NCBI GenBank assembly: GCA_034437275.1 | Contig: DAOTUD010000009.1 | Span: forward strand, 1-23,928 | DNA from: TC-15 sp034437275 | GTDB lineage: Bacteria > Chloroflexota > Anaerolineae > Aggregatilineales > Aggregatilineaceae | Reading direction: 5' to 3' | DNA length: 23,928 bases | Shown here: piece after piece, positions 6,819 through 12,485 of the stretch | Layout of the letters: each line of letters begins with the position of its first letter | Numbering within the stretch: the first letter of the stretch is position 1 | Position numbers and translations under genes: made by a program | Notes under the pieces: generated by a model | The model's database searches: none | Told to the model about the DNA's origin: nothing | What the model saw: the letters and a program-made list of their open reading frames with translations, nothing else

Positions 6819-7909
6819 AGGGAGTTTGGATACTTTTAGGTACAATGGCCTTCATCGCGGTGATGTGCGGTGTGGTGCCCTTTGTGCTCATGCCCGAACT
6901 CGGCGCGGGTGTGGCCTTACCGGTGATCATGGTGCCCGGCGAAAAGCTGAGTGAGAACTTCCTGGGCCTGGACTTCACCCTCACCAATACCATCGTGGGC
7001 ACGCTGTTGGCCGACATCCTCGTGCTGGCGTTTGCGTTTGGCGCGACGCGCAACCTGAAGGAAATCCCCGGACGGTTGCAAGGGTTGTTCGAGGTTATCA
7101 CCGACGCGCTCTACAGCCTCGCCAAAGCCACCGCCGGCCCCAATGCCAGGAAAATCTTCCCCTTGATGGCGACGATTTTCCTGTTTTTGTTGTTCGCCAA
7201 CTGGCTGGAGCTGGTGCCCGGCGTGGACAGCATCGGCGTGATGCACTGCGCCGAGCAAGACTTCAACGGCTACGAAAAGAACGGCGTGTTCCTCAACGTC
7301 ACCGAGCCACTGGACCCCGGCACCAAAGCCACCGAAGCCGACTATCATGCCTGTCACTACGGGCACGGTGACGATGACGCCGCCGGGGAACCGGCAGATG
7401 CTGCCGCTGCGGCGGGTGACGGCGATGATGCCGCCGCGCACACCGAACCGCGTGACGACCTGTACGTCGTGACGCCGTTCGTGCGCGCTGCCGCTACCGA
7501 CCTCAACCTGACGCTGGGCCTGGGGCTGATCGCGTTCGTCGCGATCCAGTACTTCGGCACGCGCGCGCTGGGGGCGGGGGGCTACTTTTCCAAGTTCATC
7601 AACATCCCCGCGCTCAACAAGGTCGATAAAGAGCCGATGGGCGTGATGGACTTCCTGGTCGGCCTGCTGGAGATCATCTCCGAGTTCGCCAAGATTATCA
7701 GTTTCGGCTTCCGTCTTTTCGGCAATATTTTCGCCGGGCAGATCGTGCTGTTTGTGACCGCGTTCCTGGTGGCGTGGGTGCTGCCGTCGATCTTCTACGG
7801 GCTGGAGCTGTTCGTTGGGTTTATCCAGGCGTTTGTGTTTGCCATGTTGTTCATGGTGTTTAGTGCCGTTGCCATGCAAGGGCACGACCACGACGACGAG
7901 CATCACTAG
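6815..7909 (+). CDS. atpB: F-type ATP synthase subunit a with an enlarged loop
   Basis: This 364-residue Fo subunit a forms the ion half-channels beside the c-ring. The start is the TTG at 6815, with AAGGAG 8 bases upstream and a 4-base overlap with atpI. The essential Arg is R300 in ISFGFRLFGNIFAGQ, the family signature; the LTLGLGLIAFVAI helix and the last helices are also typical. The first span (about residues 5-27) is followed by GEKLSENFLG. Unusual is the stretch between LVPGVDSIG and TPFVRAAATDLN (about 143-219), some 77 residues where E. coli has roughly 20. It is rich in Asp, Ala and His and includes HACHYGHGDDD. The C-terminus GHDHDDEHH is also His/Asp-rich. Other Chloroflexota may share this loop. 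Confidence 0.95.
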   Translation: MKGVWILLGTMAFIAVMCGVVPFVLMPELGAGVALPVIMVPGEKLSENFLGLDFTLTNTIVGTLLADILVLAFAFGATRNLKEIPGRLQGLFEVITDALYSLAKATAGPNARKIFPLMATIFLFLLFANWLELVPGVDSIGVMHCAEQDFNGYEKNGVFLNVTEPLDPGTKATEADYHACHYGHGDDDAAGEPADAAAAAGDGDDAAAHTEPRDDLYVVTPFVRAAATDLNLTLGLGLIAFVAIQYFGTRALGAGGYFSKFINIPALNKVDKEPMGVMDFLVGLLEIISEFAKIISFGFRLFGNIFAGQIVLFVTAFLVAWVLPSIFYGLELFVGFIQAFVFAMLFMVFSAVAMQGHDHDDEHH

Positions 7910-7969
7910 CGGCAGGACGCCGCCAGGCGCTTTATCTTAGGAATCACCACCAAAATCAGGAGGCTTTTG

Positions 7970-8212
7970 ATGGAGTATAATGAAGAATTCGTAACCGCAC
8001 TGAAGGCCGTAGGGGCCGGGTTAACCATGTTGGGCGTGATTGGCCCTGGCATTGGCATTGGGATGCTGGTTAATGGAGCCATGAACGCAATTGGCCGCAA
8101 CCCTGAAGCATCTGGTCAGATCACCACGAACATGATCCTGGGTATTGCATTCGCCGAAGCGGTTGCGATCTACGCATTGGTTGTCGCCCTGATCATCCTG
8201 TTCGTGCTGTAA
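7970..8212 (+). CDS. atpE: F-type ATP synthase subunit c
   Basis: This 80-residue proteolipid forms the rotor ring. It has two helices joined by the conserved RNPE loop (R43-E46), with GPGIGIGML in helix 1 and the ion-carrying Glu63 in FAEAVAIY of helix 2. Na+-type rings carry a Gln in helix 1 (GIGQG) and a Ser/Thr after the Glu (AEST); here these are Ile30 and Ala64, so a proton ring is inferred. AGGAGG (7958-7963) lies 6 bases before the ATG at 7970 and only 3 before an in-frame TTG at 7967, so the ATG is chosen. The 60-base gap after atpB is the largest in the operon and may help raise c expression. Confidence 0.96.
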   Translation: MEYNEEFVTALKAVGAGLTMLGVIGPGIGIGMLVNGAMNAIGRNPEASGQITTNMILGIAFAEAVAIYALVVALIILFVL

Positions 8213-8233
8213 TCGCGTTGCAGGAGGGATAGG

Positions 8234-8938
8234 GTGGACCAATTAGGAATTAATCTAGGGTTTTTCATTGCCCAAATCGTGAACTTTCTGATCATCTTCT
8301 TCCTGCTGGCAAAGCTGGTCTGGCCGCGTGTAGTCGAGATGCTCGACGAGCGGCAAGAACGCATCGCCAAGGGGTTGGAAGATGCCCGGGCAGCCGAAGA
8401 AAAGCTGGAAAACGCCGAGCGCGAACAGGAGAAAATCGTGGGCCAGGCCCGCACCGAAGGCCAGAAGATCGTCGACGAGGCCCGCAAACGCGGCGAGGAG
8501 CAGGTCAAGCAGATGCTGCGCGACGCCGAACGTGAGGCCGAACAACGCCGCAGCCAGGCCCAGACCCAGGCCGAGGAAGAGCGTAACCGCATCCTGGCCG
8601 ACACCCGCGACCAGATCGTCGACCTGGCGATGGCCGCCGCGCAGAAGCTGATCGGCGACTCGCTGGACGAGAAGCAGCAGCGCCAGGTGATCCAGTCGTT
8701 CTTCGCCGCTGCCCCCGCCGATGTCAAGAACCTGGGCAAGCAGGTCACCGTCACCAGCGCCATTCCGCTCACCGATGACGAACAAGCCGAAGTGAAAAAG
8801 GTCACCGGGGCTGACGCGGTCAACTACCGCGTCGATCCCGCGATCCTGGGCGGGCTGATCTTGCGGTCGGGTGACAAAGTTGTCGATGGCAGCGTGCGCG
8901 GCGATTTGACCGCGATGTCGAAGCAACTGCGCCGCTGA
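8234..8938 (+). CDS. atpF: ATP synthase b subunit fused to delta C-terminal domain
   Basis: This 234-residue protein starts at GTG 8234, with AGGAGGG 5 bases upstream. Residues about 4-28 are the single b-subunit membrane helix (FFIAQIVNFLIIFFLLAKLVW). Residues about 33-150 are the charged coiled-coil stalk with ILADTRDQIVDLAMAAAQKLIG. From about residue 168 the sequence turns into the C-terminal domain of the delta (OSCP) subunit: VTVTSAIPLTDDE, then VDPAILGGLILRSGD and VVDGSVRGDL, matching the delta signature D.S..GG..IR.GD.V.DGSVRG. The roughly 105-residue helical N-terminal domain of delta, which normally contacts the tops of the alpha subunits, has no counterpart. Mycobacteria have a b-delta fusion, but with full delta. 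It is the last gene before a terminator. Confidence 0.92.
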   Translation: MDQLGINLGFFIAQIVNFLIIFFLLAKLVWPRVVEMLDERQERIAKGLEDARAAEEKLENAEREQEKIVGQARTEGQKIVDEARKRGEEQVKQMLRDAEREAEQRRSQAQTQAEEERNRILADTRDQIVDLAMAAAQKLIGDSLDEKQQRQVIQSFFAAAPADVKNLGKQVTVTSAIPLTDDEQAEVKKVTGADAVNYRVDPAILGGLILRSGDKVVDGSVRGDLTAMSKQLRR

Positions 8939-8963
8939 CGACCGGACGCACTGCGAGGAGAAG

Positions 8964-8998
8964 AAAAAACGCCAGGACGCCGACCCTGGCGTTTTTTT
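8964..8998 (+). terminator. Strong intrinsic terminator closing the atp operon
   Basis: CGCCAGG (8970-8976) pairs with CCTGGCG (8985-8991) over an 8-base loop, with six A before (8964-8969) and seven T after (8992-8998), so the helix can extend to 13 pairs and may work in both directions. It begins 25 bases after the stop codon of the b-delta gene. Confidence 0.92.
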
Positions 8999-9096
8999 CG
9001 TGCGGCCCGGCAGGGCGGAGGGGGAGGGATTACCCCGGCGCATCGTCGTGCAGCCAGGTCCACGCCCCACCAGTACCGCGAATCCGTGCCTTCGGG

Positions 9097-9102
9097 TACA
9101 CT
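9097..9102 (+). promoter_or_regulatory. Putative -10 box (TACACT) upstream of the aldo/keto reductase
   Basis: TACACT followed by GGAGGG lies 44 bases before an ATG at 9141 that has a good AAGGAGG site but only opens a short frame into a repeat. It is 207 bases before the real reductase start at 9304. The promoter probably still serves the reductase across the inserted repeat. Confidence 0.4.
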
Positions 9103-9138
9103 GGAGGGCAGATCACACGATCACACACAAGGAGGGCG

Positions 9139-9284
9139 TTATGCTAGTTTTACCCCTCCCACTGGCCCCCTCCCCGCGCGCGGAGAGGGGGAAACAAACC
9201 GGGACCCAAAGTCCCTCTCCGTTCACGAGGAGGGATTTAGGGAGGGGTAAACCATCGACACACGCGCCAGGATATCTAGCATAA
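9139..9284. repeat. 146-bp MITE-like element with nested inverted ends
   Basis: The outer ends TTATGCTAG (9139-9147) and CTAGCATAA (9276-9284) are perfect inverted repeats. A second inverted pair, TTTACCCCTCCC (9149-9160) and GGGAGGGGTAAA (9240-9251), lies inside, and the core holds a near-palindrome (9166-9191). CAAGGAG occurs directly repeated on both sides (9128-9134 and 9289-9295), a few bases outside the inverted ends. The copy at 2473-2570 shares the core and the right end. No transposase is encoded, so it would need one supplied in trans. Confidence 0.75.
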
Positions 9285-9303
9285 TCCCCAAGGAGTATCC
9301 ACC

Positions 9304-10251
9304 ATGCAAACCGTACCACTTGGCAACACCGGCGTCGAGGTCAGTGCGCTGTGCCTGGGCGCGATGTACTTCGGGACCAAGCAAAACGAGGTGACCTCCT
9401 TCGCCCTGCTGGACCACTACGTCGCGGCGGGCGGCACCTTCATCGACACGGCCAACATCTACGCCCACTGGTTTCCCGGCGGCCAGGGCGGCGAAAGCGA
9501 AAACGTGCTGGGGGCCTGGATGGACGAGCGCGGCAACCGCGACGACCTGTTCATCGCCAGCAAAGTCGGCTTCCCCTATCCCGGTGGCCAGGGCGGGCTG
9601 TCTCCGAAGCAGATCAAAGACGAGTGCCATACCAGCCTGCGGCGGCTGGGCGTGGACCACATCGACCTGTATTACGCGCACGTTGACGACCGCACCACGC
9701 CGCTGCGCGAGTCGCTGCGTGCCCTGGACGAGCTGGTGAAGGAAGGCAAAGTGCGCTTCGTCGGCGCGAGCAACTACCGCGCGTGGCGGCTGGAGCGCGC
9801 GCACGCCGTGAGCAAGGCCGACAACCTGGCCGGGTTCTGCTGCCTGCAGCAGCGCTACACCTACCTGCGGCCCAAGCCGGGGGCCAGCTTCGCGCCCCAG
9901 GTCGCCGTGAATGAGGATATGGTGGACTATGTGCGCTCGCGGCAGGGGGCGTTTTCGCTGCTGGCGTATTCCGTGCTGCTCAGCGGGGCCTATACGCGGC
10001 TGGACCGCCCGATCCCGGACGAATACACCGGGATGGACGCCGACGCACGGCTGGCGACGCTGCGCGCGGTTGCCGCCGACCTGGGCGCCACGCCCAACCA
10101 GGTCGTGCTGGCCTGGATGCGCCAGAACGATCCGCCCGCCCTCCCGCTGATCGCGGCCAGCACCGCCATCCAGCTCCAGGAGAATCTCGGCGCGCTGGAT
10201 ATCACGCTCAGCAACGACCACCTGCGCCAGTTGAATCTGGCCGGGGTATGA
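9304..10251 (+). CDS. Aldo/keto reductase family oxidoreductase
   Basis: This 315-residue protein is an NAD(P)H-dependent aldo/keto reductase with a (beta/alpha)8 barrel. The catalytic tetrad is visible: D48 and Y53 in FIDTANIYA, K87 in IASKVGF, H126 in LYYAHVDD. Other signatures are LGNTGVEVSALCLGAM at the N-terminus, SLRRLGVDHIDLYYAH, and VRFVGASNY. The C-terminal part with LAWMRQNDPPALPLIAAST matches the cofactor-binding end of the family. Length is typical. AAGGAG lies 8 bases before the ATG. The substrate cannot be read from sequence. Its leader contains a MITE-like element, and a symmetrical terminator follows. Confidence 0.95.
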   Translation: MQTVPLGNTGVEVSALCLGAMYFGTKQNEVTSFALLDHYVAAGGTFIDTANIYAHWFPGGQGGESENVLGAWMDERGNRDDLFIASKVGFPYPGGQGGLSPKQIKDECHTSLRRLGVDHIDLYYAHVDDRTTPLRESLRALDELVKEGKVRFVGASNYRAWRLERAHAVSKADNLAGFCCLQQRYTYLRPKPGASFAPQVAVNEDMVDYVRSRQGAFSLLAYSVLLSGAYTRLDRPIPDEYTGMDADARLATLRAVAADLGATPNQVVLAWMRQNDPPALPLIAASTAIQLQENLGALDITLSNDHLRQLNLAGV

Positions 10252-10290
10252 GGTGCGTCCCGCCTCCGGCCCGGGCATGCTGCCCATACG

Positions 10291-10323
10291 CAAACGCCAG
10301 AGTGTATGATGCTCTGGCGTTTG
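10291..10323. terminator. Bidirectional terminator between convergent genes
   Basis: CAAACGCCAGAG (10291-10302) pairs perfectly with CTCTGGCGTTTG (10312-10323) over a 9-base loop. It lies 39 bases after the reductase stop and 23 bases before the stop of the minus-strand gene at 10347, so it can end both transcripts. The T run is short on each side. The core CGCCAG is shared with the atp terminator. Confidence 0.7.
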
Positions 10324-10346
10324 AAGATGTCGCGGCGTAACGTGCG

Positions 10347-10577
10347 TTAGCGCGTGGGCAGTACGTCGTAGATATACCCCACCTCGCCGCTTGCCAGCAG
10401 CGTCGGGCGTCTGATCAGGCGGCCCTCATCGACCAACTCCGTGAGCAGCGTGGTCATGTCAGCGTTATCCGGCATCGACATCTGTTTGGCGATATACTGC
10501 GCCCGGATCGGTACGCCACTCTTCTGCACCAGAGCGATAATCTTGTCTTTCAACTGCTTTTGTTTTGTATCCGTCAT
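10347..10577 (-). CDS. Small winged-helix-like protein, 76 aa
   Basis: The start is ATG 10577, with GAGGAG about 5 bases upstream; a longer frame upstream lacks a ribosome site and would remove the promoter. The lysine-rich N-terminus (KQKQLKDKIIALVQKSG) is followed by a helix-turn-helix-like stretch (PIRAQYIAKQMSMPDNADMTTLLTELVDEGRLIRR) and a short beta hairpin (GEVGYIYDV), the order expected of a minimal winged helix. DNA binding is likely by fold, but no family or target can be named. It is divergent from the Mur ligase gene, with 141 bases between starts, so it could regulate itself or that gene. Confidence 0.75.
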   Translation of the reverse strand: MTDTKQKQLKDKIIALVQKSGVPIRAQYIAKQMSMPDNADMTTLLTELVDEGRLIRRPTLLASGEVGYIYDVLPTR

Positions 10578-10616
10578 GGCTCCTCGTTCGCGTCTCCGAC
10601 AATTTACCTTATCTAT

Positions 10617-10646
10617 ATTATACAATATTTCGCCAAGTTTTTTTAA
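10617..10646 (-). promoter_or_regulatory. Promoter of the winged-helix gene
   Basis: On the minus strand, TTAAAA (10646-10641) and a consensus TATAAT (10622-10617) are 18 bases apart. The -10 box is 40 bases before the ATG at 10577. The surrounding block 10599-10650 is clearly AT-rich against a GC-rich background. Confidence 0.55.
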
Positions 10647-10672
10647 TCTTCGCGGCGCGCCGGGGTCACGGT

Positions 10673-10678
10673 TACAAT
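10673..10678 (+). promoter_or_regulatory. Putative -10 box (TACAAT) of the Mur ligase gene
   Basis: TACAAT followed by AGG lies 46 bases before the ATG at 10719; TTCGCG (10649-10654) is a poor -35 candidate. Confidence 0.4.
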
Positions 10679-10718
10679 AGGCACACAGCAACAGCACGAT
10701 CAGGTAAGGGGCATTGCC

Positions 10719-12281
10719 ATGCAGTTTTCCGATCTCCTGGCCAGCACGCCCGGCCTGCTACACGCACCGGGCCACGACGTGACCGTCACCGCCCCGGTGA
10801 GCGAAAACGCGCAGACCGTCGCGCCGGGTGGGGTGTTCCTGGCCCGCGCCGGAGCCAACGTCGACGGGCACGACCTGATCCCCGACGCCGTCGCGCGCGG
10901 GGCAGCGGCGGTCGTCGGCGAGCATCCGCCAGACCGGGTGACCTGCCCGGTGCCCTACGCCCAGGTCATGGATGGCCGCGCCGCGCTGGGGCCGCTGGCC
11001 GCCGCCTATTACGATCACCCGGCGCGCAAGCTGACCGTGATCGCGGTGACCGGCACCGACGGCAAAACCACTACCTGCGCGCTGATCCACAACATGCTGA
11101 CCGCCGCCGGGGTCCCCGCCGGGCTGCTGTCGACGGTGAACGCCGTGATCGGCGATGAGGCGCTCGAAACCGGGCTGCACGTCACCACGCCGCCCGCCCA
11201 CGAGGTGCAGATGTACCTGGCCAGCATGGTCGAAAGCGGCCTGACGCACGCCGTGCTGGAGGCCACCTCGCACGGGCTGGCGCAGGACCGTGTGAACGGC
11301 GTCGATGTGGATGTCGCGGTGCTGACCAACGTCACGCACGAGCACCTGGATTTTCACGGCACGTGGGAGCAGTACCGCCGCGCCAAGGCCCGCCTGTTCG
11401 AGATGGCGGCCCAGTCCCACCACAAGCCGGGCGTGCCCAAAGTCGCCGTGATCAACGCCGACGACTCCAGCGCCGACCTGTTCCGCCAGATGGCGGCGGG
11501 CGTCGACCGCGTGCTGAGCTACGCGCTCACCCCGCTGTACCCGGTCGATGTGCGCGCGGAGGGCGTGGACTTCGAGCCGGACGCGACGCGCTTCACGATC
11601 CGGGGGCCGGATGGGCTGCGCCAGCGCGTGGAGTCGGGCATGGTCGGGCCGTTCAACGTGGCGAACATGCTGGCGGCGGTGGCTGCGACGGCGGCAGTGC
11701 TGCCGGACGACACCGCACGGCTGCGCGCCGCCATCCGCGAGGGCATCCACACCATGCCGCCGGTGCCGGGCCGCATGGAGCGCATCGACGAGGGGCAGGA
11801 TTTCCTGGCGCTGGTCGACTTCGCGCACACGCCGAACGCGCTGCGCCGTGCGCTGGAGGCCGCGCACACCATGATCGCGCCGGACCGCCGCGTGATCGCG
11901 ATTTTCGGCAGCGCCGGGCTGCGCGACCGCGACAAGCGCCGCCTGATGGCCGAGGTCGGGGCTGAACTGGCCGACATCTGCATCCTGACCGCCGAGGACC
12001 CGCGTACCGAATCGCTGGCCAACATCCTCCACGAGATGGCGCAGGGCGCGATTGAGAAGGGCGGCGTCGAGGGCGAGGACTTCTGGCGCGAGATGGACCG
12101 GGGCCGGGCAATTGCGCTGGGCTGTTCGATGGCGCGGCAGGGCGACCTGGTGATGGCCTGTGGCAAGGGCCACGAGCAGAGCATGTGCTTCGGCGACGTG
12201 GAATATCCCTGGGACGACCGCGACGCGATGCGGGCGGCGCTGCGCGGCGCGCCGCTGCTGACGCTGCCGACCGCAAAGTAG
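10719..12281 (+). CDS. MurE-like Mur ligase (UDP-MurNAc-tripeptide synthetase)
   Basis: This 520-residue protein has the three Mur ligase domains. The N-terminal domain carries a DSR-like segment (here SENAQTVAPGGVFLAR) and DGHDLIPDAVARGAAAVV, as in MurE. The ATP loop is VTGTDGKTTT (110-119, K116), and the central domain has LEATSHGL, TNVTHEHLDFHG and the Lys (K223) that is carbamylated in Mur ligases. The C-terminal domain has DFAHTPNALRRAL and the substrate-selecting motif AEDPRTES (E426-R429), where DAP-type MurE has DNPR. MurE adds the third peptide amino acid in peptidoglycan synthesis in the cytoplasm. Which amino acid is used here (DAP, Orn or other) cannot be settled. It stands alone rather than in a division/cell-wall cluster, so it could be a second copy with a specialised role. 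AAGGGG precedes the ATG. Confidence 0.88.
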   Translation: MQFSDLLASTPGLLHAPGHDVTVTAPVSENAQTVAPGGVFLARAGANVDGHDLIPDAVARGAAAVVGEHPPDRVTCPVPYAQVMDGRAALGPLAAAYYDHPARKLTVIAVTGTDGKTTTCALIHNMLTAAGVPAGLLSTVNAVIGDEALETGLHVTTPPAHEVQMYLASMVESGLTHAVLEATSHGLAQDRVNGVDVDVAVLTNVTHEHLDFHGTWEQYRRAKARLFEMAAQSHHKPGVPKVAVINADDSSADLFRQMAAGVDRVLSYALTPLYPVDVRAEGVDFEPDATRFTIRGPDGLRQRVESGMVGPFNVANMLAAVAATAAVLPDDTARLRAAIREGIHTMPPVPGRMERIDEGQDFLALVDFAHTPNALRRALEAAHTMIAPDRRVIAIFGSAGLRDRDKRRLMAEVGAELADICILTAEDPRTESLANILHEMAQGAIEKGGVEGEDFWREMDRGRAIALGCSMARQGDLVMACGKGHEQSMCFGDVEYPWDDRDAMRAALRGAPLLTLPTAK

Positions 12282-12367
12282 GGGGGAATCAAAAAATCGC
12301 CGGTTACCCCGCCCTAAATCCGATGCGGTTTAGTTAACAGACCTGCGGTCTTCATGTTTCGCTGTGT
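12282..12367. other. Convergent spacer with weak hairpins
   Basis: The spacer after the Mur ligase stop contains CTAAATCCG/CGGTTTAG (about 12314-12332, one bulge) and AGACC/GGTCT (12339-12351). Neither is followed by a proper T run, so no clear terminator can be named here. Confidence 0.3.
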
Positions 12368-12474
12368 CCCCCCTCTCCCACCGAGTGGGCGAGGGGACAC
12401 CGCCCGCCGGGCGGAGGGGTGAGGGCCAGCTTTGGCGACCATATTCACCTATTGCTGACAACTCGTTCGTGGAC
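12368..12474. repeat. GC-rich interspersed repeat, inverted copy with 18-base end
   Basis: CCCCTCTCCCA (12370-12380) pairs with TGGGCGAGGGG (12386-12396) with one mismatch, then a second small hairpin CGCCC/GGGCG follows (12401-12413). The core matches, in inverted orientation, the repeats at 1-86 and 23691-23776. The right part carries GACAACTCGTTCGTGGAC (12457-12474), the inverted form of the 18-base motif at 2473-2490 (17 of 18 identical). It lies between the convergent Mur ligase and kinase-STAND genes. Confidence 0.7.
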
Positions 12475-12485
12475 GCCTGGCCGCC

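Noticed and set aside
9141..9284. A 47-codon frame with a good ribosome site upstream of the reductase
   Set aside because: It reads straight through the MITE-like element and ends at its inverted end, so the frame is a by-product of the insertion.
10758..12173. A 471-codon minus-strand frame opposite the Mur ligase
   Set aside because: It is an antisense shadow; the Mur ligase motifs on the plus strand are unambiguous.
12428..12439. AGCTTTGGCGAC also found at 23884-23895
   Set aside because: A 12-base match in 24 kb of biased sequence is weak evidence; the second copy lies inside a coding frame and there is no further similarity around it.
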